NCBI RefSeq assembly: GCF_019797745.1
Contig: NZ_VOSI01000001.1
Span: 618,928 to 682,927 of the forward strand
Length of the DNA stretch: 64,000 bases
DNA from: Edaphocola aurantiacus
GTDB lineage: Bacteria > Bacteroidota > Bacteroidia > Chitinophagales > Chitinophagaceae
Direction: 5' to 3'
The translations under genes and the position numbers were made by a program. How positions within the stretch are numbered: the stretch's first letter is position 1; each line of letters begins with the position of its first letter. Shown here one piece after another: positions 33,681-42,511 of this stretch. The notes below the pieces were generated by a model. That model saw nothing but the letters and a program-made list of their open reading frames with translations, was not told the DNA's origin and made no database searches.

Positions 33681-33698
33681 TTTTCGATCAATATAGCA

Positions 33699-35327
33699 TT
33701 AATTAATGCCTTTTGCCTTGAAATATTTAATGATCTGATTTGCCGTTTCGTTGTTGGCATCCAGTGCTAATGTTTTCTTAGCGTAGTCTACTGCTGTTTT
33801 ACCATCATTACTGTTGTAGTAATACAGAGACAGGTATACGTATGCAAAGATTTCGTCTTCTTTTTTACGGGTATCGCCTTCTTTAGAAGGTTTGCTTAAC
33901 CATGTTTTGAATGGCTCAACAGCTGTACCCAGTTTCGCTTCAGAATCCTGTGCAGCAGCAGTACGTGCCAGCCAGAAGTAACCAATTGTTTCCTGAGGAT
34001 ACTTCGCATTAAATGCTTCCAGGCGTGTTTTTGCTTTTGCAAAATCTTTAGCGAAGTAAGCATAGTAACCAGAGTTGAAGTAATCCAGTGGAGATGCTTC
34101 AGGATATGCAGTTACCAGTTTAGTATACCAGTCAGATACTTTAGTCCAGTTTTTAGTCTCTTTGTATCCGTCTGCGATTTTACGGTATAATGCCGTTTTA
34201 TCTTCTTCTGTATTCTTTTCCAGTGCTTTCACATAGTACTCTTCTGCAACAGCAGCATACTTAGCTTTGTTTGCAGTGTCCTGACTAGCCATAGCATTGT
34301 TTACATATGCATAGTACAGATCATCTTCGTAAGTGAACTCTTTAGCATCTTTTACCAGACCGCGATATTTGTTGAAACTAGCCAATGCATCAACATAGTT
34401 ATTATCCTGATATTGCGCATAAGCCAGACCTCTGTACAGGGTTGGTGTTTTCTCACCCTCACCTTTGTTGATCAGTTCCTGGTATTTCTGAGATGCTTCT
34501 TTATAGTTTTGTGTTAAATACAGGATGTTACCATAACGCAGCTGATCCTGAACTGTTTTATCAGAAAGTTTCAGATACTCTTCGATATTTTGCTTAGCCA
34601 GCTCGTATTTACCACTTCTGTAGTATACTTCAGCCAGGTCACCATAAGGCATTGGGTTTTCTTTATCCGCATCTTTAGCCAGGCTATAGTTTTCCAGGGC
34701 TTCTTTATACTGACGGGCATTCAACCATAACAGACCTTTACGGGAATAAGCCAGGGAGTTTGCACCACCCAGTTTAATCGCCTCGTCAAATACCTGTGTA
34801 GCCTCACCGTTAGATGCACCGGTATTCTGTCTCATCAGGGCATCACCCATAGCGATCAGTAACTGTGCATTATCGTTTTTCTTTTCTTTTGCTATTCTGT
34901 ACCAAGCTACTGCCTGATCTACCTGTGTAGCTGTTTTGCTGTAGGTAATCGCATCTGCTGCAACTTTATACTTTTCCCAGTCTTTCTTTTTCGCTCCGTC
35001 TACGATTTCATTTAAAATCTTCATCGCGTCATCGCCTTTCCCTTCTGTAAAGAGTACACGTGCAGTACCAGCCTGATTGTAGAAGTCTTTAGGAAACTTA
35101 GCAAAAGTAGCTTTTGCCGCATCTACCTTACCTTCTCCCAATTGTACCAGACCGAAATAATAGTTTGCCTCAGGGCTGGAAGCCGCCAGGGGCTCCAGGG
35201 TTGTGTGCGCACTACTATAGCGTTCGTAGCTCAGCAATTTCTTTCCGTTCTCTAATGATTGCGCATTAACGTCGTACACAACTGCAGATGCAGCGGCAGT
35301 CGCCAATACTGTGATGAATGTTCTCAT
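33699..35327 (-). CDS. Periplasmic tetratricopeptide-repeat protein
   Basis: A 542-residue protein with a signal peptide (about 1-22, ending DVNAQ) and at least nine TPR units of about 34 residues through the whole length, for example AYSRKGLLWLNARQYKEALENYSLA, YGDLAEVYYRSGKYELAKQNIEEYL and LYRKIADGYKETKNWTKVSDWYTKL (key residues only: Trp/Leu/Gly/Tyr/Ala/Pro at TPR positions). Such proteins form scaffolds in the periplasm. It lies directly downstream of a PstS-like lipoprotein gene. In many Bacteroidota this pair follows exbB-exbD-tonB genes, which are not here. Confidence 0.88.
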   Translation of the reverse strand: MRTFITVLATAAASAVVYDVNAQSLENGKKLLSYERYSSAHTTLEPLAASSPEANYYFGLVQLGEGKVDAAKATFAKFPKDFYNQAGTARVLFTEGKGDDAMKILNEIVDGAKKKDWEKYKVAADAITYSKTATQVDQAVAWYRIAKEKKNDNAQLLIAMGDALMRQNTGASNGEATQVFDEAIKLGGANSLAYSRKGLLWLNARQYKEALENYSLAKDADKENPMPYGDLAEVYYRSGKYELAKQNIEEYLKLSDKTVQDQLRYGNILYLTQNYKEASQKYQELINKGEGEKTPTLYRGLAYAQYQDNNYVDALASFNKYRGLVKDAKEFTYEDDLYYAYVNNAMASQDTANKAKYAAVAEEYYVKALEKNTEEDKTALYRKIADGYKETKNWTKVSDWYTKLVTAYPEASPLDYFNSGYYAYFAKDFAKAKTRLEAFNAKYPQETIGYFWLARTAAAQDSEAKLGTAVEPFKTWLSKPSKEGDTRKKEDEIFAYVYLSLYYYNSNDGKTAVDYAKKTLALDANNETANQIIKYFKAKGIN

Positions 35328-35390
35328 TGTTTATGTTTACGTTTACTTGTTTACTTAAAAATTGATACTCTATAGATGCTTTTTACCTAC

Positions 35391-36314
35391 CTAAGGTTTA
35401 ATCTCCGCTTCGCGAATGATTAATTGTACCTGTAAAGGTTGCATCATGGCCTTGCCGATAATCATCTGTCCGGGTTCGCTGGTCAGGAAGTTGGCAAAGC
35501 CTGCTCCCAGTTCAGAATCCTGGCGTACAATGAAATACAGTTTACGCACCATCGGATATTCTTTCAGGGCTACACTCGCCTGGTATGGCTTAATGAAACG
35601 CTGTAAGGTATCATTCTGCAAGGATACAACTTTTACATCGCTTCGGAAAGTTCCGTACCCGACATTGCTCTCCGGATCGAAGGCGTGGCTCATACCGATC
35701 AGTCCGATGGCATCAGGAGTCTTGGCTACGTACTGGATCACCTCTTCGCTGTTATTTGCCGCAAATAATTGTGCAGACAGTTTTTGTCCGGGTATCAGAA
35801 CGTCTGTAATATAACGGGCAATGCTACCGTTTTTATTATCTACAACAACCGTATACTTACGGGCAAAACCGCCGGTCAGAATCGCTTTCAGCTGGCCCAA
35901 AGTCATTAATGAATCCTGGGTGCCTTTATGACCTACAATAACGATAGCATCCTGGGCGATAGCCACAGAACGGGTATAGATATTCCTGGATTCGCAGGAT
36001 TTTATCTCCTCCGGACTCAGTTCTCTGGTAGTCATAATCATCTGAACCTTGCCGCTGAACAGCTGTGCAAAGCACTCACTCTCCGGCAGATAGGATGGAT
36101 TGATCTTGGCATTGGGATAAGAAGAGTCAAACACATTGACTTCTTGTGTGATGACCGGCTTGTAGCTCTCATCTACTGCAATATTGATACTGCCAGATGT
36201 GCGCGTGTCGGTGCTCTTACTTGTAGTGGCCGCAGGCTGTGTATTGCCCCCGCAGGAAGCCCATAACATGGCTGCGCCAATCCCGAAAAGGGAGAATAAA
36301 ACGTATTTTTTCAT
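35391..36314 (-). CDS. PstS-like substrate-binding lipoprotein
   Basis: About 307 residues from the ATG at 36314. An ATG at 36356 is in frame but adds residues before a good lipoprotein signal (LWASCGGN, Cys about 21). The PstS-type periplasmic binding fold is seen in SGSINIAVDESYKPVITQEV, IMTTRELSPEEIKSC, AQDAIVIVGHKG, LTLGQLKAILTG and KTPDAIGLIGMSHAFD. No phosphate ABC transporter genes are nearby, so its ligand may not be phosphate. With the adjacent TPR gene it forms a two-gene unit (63-base gap). Confidence 0.85.
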   Translation of the reverse strand: MKKYVLFSLFGIGAAMLWASCGGNTQPAATTSKSTDTRTSGSINIAVDESYKPVITQEVNVFDSSYPNAKINPSYLPESECFAQLFSGKVQMIMTTRELSPEEIKSCESRNIYTRSVAIAQDAIVIVGHKGTQDSLMTLGQLKAILTGGFARKYTVVVDNKNGSIARYITDVLIPGQKLSAQLFAANNSEEVIQYVAKTPDAIGLIGMSHAFDPESNVGYGTFRSDVKVVSLQNDTLQRFIKPYQASVALKEYPMVRKLYFIVRQDSELGAGFANFLTSEPGQMIIGKAMMQPLQVQLIIREAEIKP

Positions 36315-36570
36315 GCTTTTGCTTTGCAATAATAGCAAAATTACATATTTGATCATTGGATTTTTTATTTTTAATAACTATTATTTAACGCAAACGCCGT
36401 AATATCGGCCTGTATTTCATAGGACGCGATGCCGTTCACTTTCCACACATATATATAAGCCCAATACAAGGATTATTGATTTATAAGACAGGCCCAGCTT
36501 GCATTAGCCATGAAATATAAAACTATGGTAAACTTTTCTGTGCCTGTTTTATTTGCTGCGCCTGATGCAT

Positions 36571-36578
36571 TATCTTTG
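36571..36578 (+). promoter_or_regulatory. Promoter -7 box of tpx
   Basis: Exact TATCTTTG, 33 bases before the tpx ATG at 36611, with TTTG at 36552-36555 upstream. Confidence 0.65.
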
Positions 36579-36610
36579 AGACTCAATTAACCTAAATAAA
36601 CAAATATATT

Positions 36611-37108
36611 ATGGCACAAATAGCATTTAAAGGCAATCCGGCTAACACTATCGGTACACTTCCTGAAGTGGGTAGCCCGGCACAACCATTTACCCTGACT
36701 TCTTCCAGCCTGGAAAACAAGAGTCTGTCTGACTACCAGGGCAAAAAAGTAGTGCTGAACATTTTCCCTAGTGTAGATACCGGCATTTGCGCTACATCTG
36801 TACGTAAATTTAACGAGCAGGCCAGCAACCTGGACAATACTGTAGTCGTGAATATCTCTAAAGATCTTCCTTTTGCGCTGAACCGTTTCTGTGCATCTGA
36901 GGGTTTAAATAATGTAGAAAACCTGTCTGACTTCCGCGGTACATTTGGTGCTGATTACGGTGTTACGATGACCGATACTCCGCTACAGGGCTTACTGAGC
37001 CGTGCAGTTGTTGTACTGGATGAAACAGGAAAAGTGGTGTATACAGAGCAGGTTCCGGAAATCACTACAGAACCAAATTACGATGCAGCATTGAATGCAC
37101 TGAAATAA
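36611..37108 (+). CDS. tpx: Thiol peroxidase (atypical 2-Cys peroxiredoxin)
   Basis: A 165-residue peroxiredoxin reducing hydroperoxides. The peroxidatic Cys60 is in FPSVDTGICATSVRKFN and the resolving Cys94 in ALNRFCASEGLNNVENLSDFRG (key part NRFCASEG), the spacing expected of Tpx. It has its own promoter and terminator and no partner gene. Confidence 0.96.
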   Translation: MAQIAFKGNPANTIGTLPEVGSPAQPFTLTSSSLENKSLSDYQGKKVVLNIFPSVDTGICATSVRKFNEQASNLDNTVVVNISKDLPFALNRFCASEGLNNVENLSDFRGTFGADYGVTMTDTPLQGLLSRAVVVLDETGKVVYTEQVPEITTEPNYDAALNALK

Positions 37109-37127
37109 TTATAATCATCTTCAAAGT

Positions 37128-37158
37128 ATTGGCTGAGTACCTTCCGTATTCAGCCAAT
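37128..37158 (+). terminator. Terminator of tpx
   Basis: 13-pair stem (one G-T pair) ATTGGCTGAGTAC with GTATTCAGCCAAT, five-base loop, followed by CTGTTTT. Confidence 0.85.
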
Positions 37159-37170
37159 CTGTTTTAAAGC

Positions 37171-37752
37171 ATGCATACACCCAACACACTTATTCTTTTT
37201 TTGCAGCAACTGCATATCTTTTCTGAAGCGGAGGCAATAGCCATTGCCGGATTGTTTACGCCCCGTAGCCTACAGAAAGATGAGTACCTGGTGCGGGAAG
37301 GCATGCCCTGTACAGAGATTGCCTTTATTGAATCCGGCATTTTCCGCTCTTTCTATACAGATGAGCAAGGTGGGGAGTTTACCTATTGCTTCCGGTTTCC
37401 GGACGATTTTATTGCAGCCTACTCTTCTTTCATTACGGGCAATCCGAGTGTGGAATATATCCAGTCCATAAGTACTGCCTGCATCTGGACCCTACCGAAA
37501 TCGGCTGTTGATGAGCAAGCCGCCACCAACCCTAAATGGGTACAATTATTACGCCTCATTGCGGAACAGCAGTTTCTGGAAATGGAACGCAGATATATAC
37601 AGCTGCAGAGAGATCATGCGGTAAAGCGGTATACCACCCTGCTGCAACAGCAACCGGAATACTTACAGAAGATTCCCCTGCAGTATCTGGCCTCCTATCT
37701 TGGCATCAGCCAGCGACACCTCAGCCGCATCCGCAAAGAAATCGCGATTTAG
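37171..37752 (+). CDS. Crp/Fnr-family transcriptional regulator
   Basis: A 193-residue regulator with an N-terminal cyclic-nucleotide-binding-like beta roll (KDEYLVREGMPCTEIAFIESG, a phosphate-binding-cassette region without the canonical RxA) and a C-terminal winged helix (IPLQYLASYLGISQRHLSRIRKEI). The effector is unknown because the residues that contact cAMP are not conserved. It is followed 62 bases later by a flavin oxidoreductase gene with its own promoter-like box, a likely target. Confidence 0.9.
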   Translation: MHTPNTLILFLQQLHIFSEAEAIAIAGLFTPRSLQKDEYLVREGMPCTEIAFIESGIFRSFYTDEQGGEFTYCFRFPDDFIAAYSSFITGNPSVEYIQSISTACIWTLPKSAVDEQAATNPKWVQLLRLIAEQQFLEMERRYIQLQRDHAVKRYTTLLQQQPEYLQKIPLQYLASYLGISQRHLSRIRKEIAI

Positions 37753-37785
37753 ACATTTGTCCTTTATCCGGCTATACGCTACCCC

Positions 37786-37793
37786 TACCTTTG
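37786..37793 (+). promoter_or_regulatory. Possible promoter of the quinone-reductase-like gene
   Basis: TACCTTTG matches TAnnTTTG and lies 22 bases before the ATG at 37815. Confidence 0.45.
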
Positions 37794-37814
37794 TATCCTC
37801 AACAATAAAAAGGT

Positions 37815-38390
37815 ATGCGTATTCTTATCCTAAACGGACACCCCAATCCACAATCATTTAATGCAGCCCTTGCACAGGCTTATGCTGAGGGGGCTATCGC
37901 TTCCGGTGCATCGGTACAGGTGCTGAATCTATATGAACTGCAATTCGACCCTAATCTTAAGTATGGTTATCGCCAGCGTACGGAATGGGAACCTGATCTG
38001 ATTAAGGCATGGGAACTGATGCAATGGTCTGAGCACATGGTATGGGTGCATCCTGTTTGGTGGGGAGGGCTTCCGGCTTTACTGAAGGGATTTATAGACC
38101 GGCTTTTTCTTCCCGGAAAGGCCTTTAAATATCGTCCCAACTCTGTATGGTGGGATAAATTACTGGCCGGAAAGACAGCCCGCGTCATTACGACGCTGGA
38201 TCAGCCGGGATGGTACTACCGTTTACGATTCGGCAGGCCAAGTGTAAATCAACTCAAACGATCAACCCTGGAATTTTGTGGCATTAAACCAGTGAAAGTA
38301 ACCTACTTCAGCATTATCAAAACAGCAACAGAAACCCAGCGCAGCGAGTGGTTGCGCAAGGCAGCAAAAATGGGTCAGGATAAAAAATAA
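37815..38390 (+). CDS. NAD(P)H-dependent flavin oxidoreductase (NQO1/Kef-ancillary type)
   Basis: A 191-residue flavodoxin-fold enzyme. The FMN/FAD-binding start is ILILNGHPNPQSFNAALAQAY, and MVWVHPVWWGGLPALLKGFIDR is the hallmark loop of the NQO1/MdaB/KefF group. ITTLDQPGWYYRLRFGRP is also typical. It reduces quinones or similar electrophiles with two electrons. It lies after a Crp/Fnr-type regulator that may control it. Confidence 0.9.
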   Translation: MRILILNGHPNPQSFNAALAQAYAEGAIASGASVQVLNLYELQFDPNLKYGYRQRTEWEPDLIKAWELMQWSEHMVWVHPVWWGGLPALLKGFIDRLFLPGKAFKYRPNSVWWDKLLAGKTARVITTLDQPGWYYRLRFGRPSVNQLKRSTLEFCGIKPVKVTYFSIIKTATETQRSEWLRKAAKMGQDKK

Positions 38391-38400
38391 AACAGCAGGC

Positions 38401-38447
38401 AAATAAAAGAGCCGGTCGCTTCCTGGAAGCGACCGGCTCTTTTATTT
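38401..38447. terminator. Perfect 23-pair bidirectional terminator
   Basis: 38401-38423 and 38425-38447 are exact reverse complements (core GAGCCGGTCGCTTCC) with A/T-rich ends. It lies between the convergent oxidoreductase and PhaB-like genes. Confidence 0.9.
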
Positions 38448-38458
38448 TGACTTAAGAT

Positions 38459-39205
38459 TTAATACACGTGCTGCCCGCCATTGATGGCATAATTGGCACC
38501 GGTGATAAAAGCCGTATCCGGTGCGGCCAGAAAAGATACAAGGTGTGCAATCTCTCCTGTACCACCCAGGCGACCTACCGGTATGCCAGATACAATCTGC
38601 TCCCGTACCGGCGCTGCAACGGCCATAACCATATCAGTAGCGACATAACCCGGAGAAATAGTATTTACCGTAATGCCTTTTGTTGCCACTTCAATAGCCA
38701 GTGTTTTGGTAATGCCATGCATACCGGCTTTCGCAGCAGCATAGTTTACCTGCCCGAACTGGGCTCTCTGACCATTTACAGAGGAGATATTAATAATGCG
38801 GCCATATTGCTGACCAATCATAGGATTGATAACATGGCTGCAGCAGTTAAATACGCTGGTAAGGTTCGTGGCGATGACTTCATGCCATTGATCGGGTGTC
38901 ATTTTGCGAAATGCCCCGTCACGGGTAATGCCTGCATTATTGACCAGGATATCTACAGTACCATGATCTGTTTCAATAGCACGTATCATTTGCCCCACTT
39001 CTTCATAGCTGCATACATCTGCTTTGTACAACTGAAAATCATAACCTTCTTCGGCCATCTTCTCTTTCCAGGCTTTGGCCTTTTCTTCAGAGCGGTAATT
39101 GGCACAAACGATATAACCATCATCACTCAGGCGTTTACAGATATGCGTTCCCAGTCCGCCGGTAGCCCCGGTTACTAATGCAATGTGTCGGTTTTCTGTA
39201 GTCAT
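38459..39205 (-). CDS. phaB: Acetoacetyl-CoA reductase-like SDR (PhaB family)
   Basis: A 248-residue short-chain dehydrogenase. The NADP(H) motif is TGATGGLGTHI, NNAGITRDG follows, and the catalytic Ser-Tyr-Lys lie in INISSVNGQRAQFGQVNYAAAKAGMHG (key part VNYAAAKAG). The SSVNGQ-x-x-QFGQ-x-NY stretch and the GGQHVY end point to PhaB rather than FabG. PhaB makes (R)-3-hydroxybutyryl-CoA for polyhydroxyalkanoate. No phaA or phaC is in the window, so it may act elsewhere in the genome's acyl-CoA metabolism. Confidence 0.82.
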   Translation of the reverse strand: MTTENRHIALVTGATGGLGTHICKRLSDDGYIVCANYRSEEKAKAWKEKMAEEGYDFQLYKADVCSYEEVGQMIRAIETDHGTVDILVNNAGITRDGAFRKMTPDQWHEVIATNLTSVFNCCSHVINPMIGQQYGRIINISSVNGQRAQFGQVNYAAAKAGMHGITKTLAIEVATKGITVNTISPGYVATDMVMAVAAPVREQIVSGIPVGRLGGTGEIAHLVSFLAAPDTAFITGANYAINGGQHVY

Positions 39206-39270
39206 TTTTCTTTTAAAGATAACCTATACCGGAATGAATACTTGTTAATAAATTAATAAGCATGAAAATA

Positions 39271-39960
39271 TCAGAGCGGAGGCAATACCCGCTGGCCGTT
39301 CCAGTCTATTCCGCTACCCATAGTACCTCTGACAGATTGCCAGCGGCTTTCCCTGGATTTCAACGGTGTAAAATTATCGACTTTAAGGCCGGCAGTATCA
39401 ATCTTTGGATCTGCATCATGTACAGATTCCAGAACACTTCTGACAAACGGAAGATGTGCAATAGGACTACCAAACCTTCGGTTGGTGAATCGTTTCAGCA
39501 ATATGCTTTGTATAGGATCAGTGCAGAGTGCCAGACTCTTGAAGCCTTCTTGCTGCGCCAGGAGGTAGCTGTAGTATATATTCTCTGTACTATGCTCCGC
39601 ACGGGTTTCGTAATAGATATGCTGTGCAGGAATACCCAGCGCCTCAGCATACCGGCCCATCACCTGTGCTTCTACATAGGGTGTATGCACCGCACCACCG
39701 GAAAAGATAATATTGCGCACAATTCCTTTATGATACAGATGCACTGCCCAGAGTACCCTCGCCTTTACCAGGGTATCCCATACCTGCCCGTCGAAGGGGT
39801 AGCCAGGTACGATGGCGGCATCATAACTCAACCCTTTTTCTATGGTCTGGTTATAGAGCTTCAACGGCCGCTTCTGTGTATAATAACTACAGGAGGCAAA
39901 GCCGACAGTACCGACCAGTAATGCTTTCCAGCCCCAGGAATAAATATGGCGCGTATTCAT
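39271..39960 (-). CDS. DUF218 (YdcF/SanA/ElyC-like) envelope protein
   Basis: A 229-residue protein with an N-terminal hydrophobic segment, a possible lipobox (GFASCSYYTQ) and a DUF218 domain: YDAAIVPGYPFDGQVWD, RNIIFSGGAVHTPYVEAQVM (key SGGAVHTPYVEA) and ETRAEHSTENIYYSYLLAQQ. The Ser-Gly-Gly and Glu-x-x-Ser-T-x-E-N motifs of the family are intact. SanA/ElyC proteins affect the cell envelope barrier and peptidoglycan precursors in enterobacteria. The exact reaction is unknown. Confidence 0.85.
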   Translation of the reverse strand: MNTRHIYSWGWKALLVGTVGFASCSYYTQKRPLKLYNQTIEKGLSYDAAIVPGYPFDGQVWDTLVKARVLWAVHLYHKGIVRNIIFSGGAVHTPYVEAQVMGRYAEALGIPAQHIYYETRAEHSTENIYYSYLLAQQEGFKSLALCTDPIQSILLKRFTNRRFGSPIAHLPFVRSVLESVHDADPKIDTAGLKVDNFTPLKSRESRWQSVRGTMGSGIDWNGQRVLPPL

Positions 39961-40119
39961 TGGTGTTGTTTTAACGAATATAAGAAAATGACATCCAGTT
40001 CAGTCAGCAATCGTGTTAAAAAGAAAATAACACCCTAAATAAAAGGTGAAAAACACCCATTTTATTTGCGTAATCAGAATTTTAAATTGTGCGTTGAAAT
40101 CTTCAAAAAATCACAGACA

Positions 40120-41214
40120 ATGGAAGCAGATTTAAAATTAAAGCTAGAGCAGCTACATAAAAGGGTCGATGCACTCAAAGATCAGATAAATACTGAAGAA
40201 GCAACTAAAAATGCTTTTGTTATGCCCTTTATCCAGATATTAGGATATGACATCTTTAATCCGACGGAAGTTATACCTGAATTCATTTGCGACATTGGCA
40301 CCAAAAAAGGAGAAAAGGTTGATTATGTAATTAAAAAAGACGGAGAGCCAATATTAATCATCGAATGCAAGCACTGGAAAGAGCATGCAGATGCACACAA
40401 TTCTCAACTGCATCGGTATTATCATGTTTCCAAGGCTCGCTTTGGTGTGCTCACAAACGGGCATACCTACAATTTCTATGCTGACCTGGAGAAGCCTAAC
40501 ATTATGGACGAAAAGCCATTCTTTACATTAGACTTATCTGATCTAAAAACATCTAGCCTGAAGATTTTAGAGAACTTTACGAAACAAGGATATAACTTAG
40601 AAAGCATTCTTGATTCTGCTGAGGCATTAAAATATATTAAAGCGATAAGGAATGAATTTGAGAAAGAACTACAGGAGCCATCAGATGAAATGGTAAAACT
40701 TTTAGTGAGTCGCTTTTTCGACCGACCACTCACCTCTTCTCGTTTAGCAACTTTTAAAGAATATACTAGAAAAGCATTCTCCAATTCCATCAATGAATCA
40801 ATAAGTTTCAGGCTAAAAAATGCACTTCATATAAATGAAAGTGTTCCCTCTAAAGAGCTTGAGCAGATTACGCCTATTCATGAAAACACGGAGACCCCAA
40901 GATTCATTACAACAGAAGAGGAAATGGAGGGCTCTCAAATCGTGAAGGCAATACTTAGAGAATCTCTTCCGGCTTCGAGAATTGCATTCCGGGACACCCA
41001 ATCCTATTTTGGCATTTTATTGGATGACAATAACCGTAAACCATTGTGCAGGCTACATTTCAACGCTACAAATAAATATATAGAATTATTCCATAACGGA
41101 AAAGATAACGGAGAACGTAAGCAACTTGCATCTTTAGATGACTTGTATTCATACAAAGCAGAGCTTTTGTCTACTTTAAAACATTATGAGGAAATAAAGA
41201 TTAAACCAGAATAA
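40120..41214 (+). CDS. Orphan PD-(D/E)XK nuclease, HsdR N-terminal-like
   Basis: About 364 residues from the ATG at 40120. A TTG at 40066 is in frame, but it overlaps promoter-like sequence. Residues 20-130 match the type I/III restriction HsdR N-terminal nuclease: TEEATKNAFVMPFIQILGYD, then the catalytic Asp68 in EKVDYVIKK and Glu82-x-Lys84 in LIIECKHWKE, followed by a Gln-like QLHRYYHVS segment. No helicase domain follows. The C-terminal 200 residues are not recognised but end in a compact beta region (CRLHFNATNKYIELFH). No methylase or specificity gene is near. The gene is AT-richer than its neighbours and lies next to an interspersed repeat, which suggests transfer. A role in phage defence is inference. 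Confidence 0.8.
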   Translation: MEADLKLKLEQLHKRVDALKDQINTEEATKNAFVMPFIQILGYDIFNPTEVIPEFICDIGTKKGEKVDYVIKKDGEPILIIECKHWKEHADAHNSQLHRYYHVSKARFGVLTNGHTYNFYADLEKPNIMDEKPFFTLDLSDLKTSSLKILENFTKQGYNLESILDSAEALKYIKAIRNEFEKELQEPSDEMVKLLVSRFFDRPLTSSRLATFKEYTRKAFSNSINESISFRLKNALHINESVPSKELEQITPIHENTETPRFITTEEEMEGSQIVKAILRESLPASRIAFRDTQSYFGILLDDNNRKPLCRLHFNATNKYIELFHNGKDNGERKQLASLDDLYSYKAELLSTLKHYEEIKIKPE

Positions 41215-41246
41215 GCAAAACACCTGCAAATGCAGGTGTTTTGCTT
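41213..41246 (+). terminator. Terminator of the orphan nuclease gene
   Basis: Near-perfect 16-pair stem AAGCAAAACACCTGCA / TGCAGGTGTTTTGCTT starting inside the stop codon. Confidence 0.88.
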
Positions 41247-41261
41247 TAAGTTCAAATATTA

Positions 41262-41680
41262 TTAACTGACTAGCCGCTTGTAGTCAACTATTTTATCCGT
41301 CCTTTTGTCCGGCAACAAAAGGACCAAAAATGCCTTTGTTTTCCTCAAGGCGATTGCGGGGCACCACCATTTTGTACCGTTGCGTGCATTGATCGCCTGA
41401 GCTTAACGTGTGATGCGTTCACTGCTCAACGATCGCAGCTCCACTCCAAAATGGCTATCGCTGTGATGAAAACAACAAGCGATCCGTACAGAACAGATCG
41501 CTCAACCCGGCATTATAAATCCGGCGTTAAGAAAATCATAGGCTCGGTCGATAGAGTTGCAAACCACTGTCTGAACGAAGTGAGTCTGGTTTGCGACCGA
41601 CCGACACCTTGATTTTTAGCCAGGGATTTATACAGCCTTGATTTTTTGGTGCTACCTTTTGCATCAAGGTAAAAGGTAGC
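41262..41680 (-). repeat. 420-bp interspersed non-coding repeat, copy B
   Basis: Its reverse complement aligns over its whole length with 44611-45028 at roughly nine of ten positions by eye. One end forms a hairpin GCTACCTTTT-N-GCAAAAGGTAGC, the other a hairpin GTCCTTTTGT-TGCCGG-ACAAAAGGAC. Internal segments such as CTGCGATCGTTGAGCA are fully conserved. Frames differ between copies, so it is not protein-coding. Confidence 0.92.
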
Positions 41681-41785
41681 CATAAAAGGAACTCGGAAAA
41701 AAAGGTAAATCTTTGTTTCCTGTAAGCGGATAATCAATTATTATTATTCCATTTTTTCCATTATTTTGTAATAAAATTCCCGTCC

Positions 41786-42352
41786 ATGAAAAACATCATC
41801 ATTTTATGTTCTGCATTGCTCTTATGGGCTTCCTGTAATAAGAAGAACGCAAACAGTCCTAACTATGCAGCACCGCAAAAGCTGATGGTGCTGAAAGTCG
41901 ATTACCAGACCAATGCCTTCCAGGGAGCGCATATCTTTAGCTTTACACATACTGATACCACATTTACCCTGGAAAATGAATTTGACTGGCCAATTGATAA
42001 TGGTTATGTAAAGATCAATTATAGAGAGTTTAATACCACTGTATTTGACGCTAGCCTGATGTGGATGGGCACCGGTGAAATACATTACCCGCAGCTTGCC
42101 CCTGCCAGCCAGTTCAGCTACCTGCCGGTATCCGATACGGTATACCCTATCAGTGGCTTTGCAGATGTATGTAATCCGTACCAGCACACTTATGATTATA
42201 CCCCGGCCTGGTTCGCCATACAAAAACTGGATGTAGTCAGATCGTTCCTGCAGCATCATCCCTCAGAACAAGTAAAGATGTTTTTATACAGACCCAGTGC
42301 CGGTGGCACGGAGCCCGATGGCTGGTCCTGGATCTTTTTCCTGAAAGGATAA
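41786..42352 (+). CDS. Uncharacterised lipoprotein
   Basis: A 188-residue lipoprotein (signal LCSALLLWASCNK, Cys about 17). The mature part is rich in aromatic residues and short beta strands (LMVLKVDYQTNAFQGAHIFS, GYVKINYREFNTTVF) and ends GWSWIFFLKG. I do not recognise a family. It lies between repeat B and the tRNA-Gln pair and ends at a strong shared hairpin. Bacteroidota genomes hold many such lineage-restricted lipoproteins. Confidence 0.75.
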   Translation: MKNIIILCSALLLWASCNKKNANSPNYAAPQKLMVLKVDYQTNAFQGAHIFSFTHTDTTFTLENEFDWPIDNGYVKINYREFNTTVFDASLMWMGTGEIHYPQLAPASQFSYLPVSDTVYPISGFADVCNPYQHTYDYTPAWFAIQKLDVVRSFLQHHPSEQVKMFLYRPSAGGTEPDGWSWIFFLKG

Positions 42353-42363
42353 TAGATCATACA

Positions 42364-42408
42364 CAAAAAGAAAAAGCACTTGCATATTGCAAGTGCTTTT
42401 TCTTTTTG
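42364..42408. terminator. Bidirectional terminator after the lipoprotein gene and tRNA-Gln copy 1
   Basis: A perfect 20-pair stem (CAAAAAGAAAAAGCACTTGC with its complement 42389-42408, loop ATATT). It separates the plus-strand lipoprotein gene from the minus-strand tRNA. Confidence 0.9.
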
Positions 42409-42479
42409 TAGTTCTACCTGGATTCGAACCAAGACTAACTGAACCAAAATCAGTTGTGCTACCTTTACACCATAGAACT
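42409..42479 (-). tRNA. tRNA-Gln (anticodon UUG), copy 1
   Basis: On the minus strand a 71-nt cloverleaf folds: acceptor AGTTCTA/TAGAACT with discriminator A, D stem GTGT/GCAC, anticodon stem ACTGA/TCAGT with loop TTTTGGT, and T arm CTTGG-TTCGAAT-CCAGG. The anticodon is TTG, so it reads CAA and wobble CAG. CCA is not encoded. Confidence 0.95.
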
Positions 42480-42503
42480 ATCCGCTTTTCCCGTTTGGGA
42501 TGG

Positions 42504-42511
42504 CAAAAGTA
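42504..42511 (-). promoter_or_regulatory. Promoter -7 box of tRNA-Gln copy 1
   Basis: Minus strand TACTTTTG, 25 bases upstream of the tRNA 5' end, with TTTGG about 20 bases further upstream: a complete Bacteroidota-type promoter. Confidence 0.7.

Noticed and set aside
38468-39178. 236-codon frame opposite the PhaB-like gene
   Set aside because: Antisense shadow of a well-supported SDR gene.
39262-39921. 219-codon frame opposite the DUF218 gene
   Set aside because: Shadow; DUF218 motifs on the other strand are clear.
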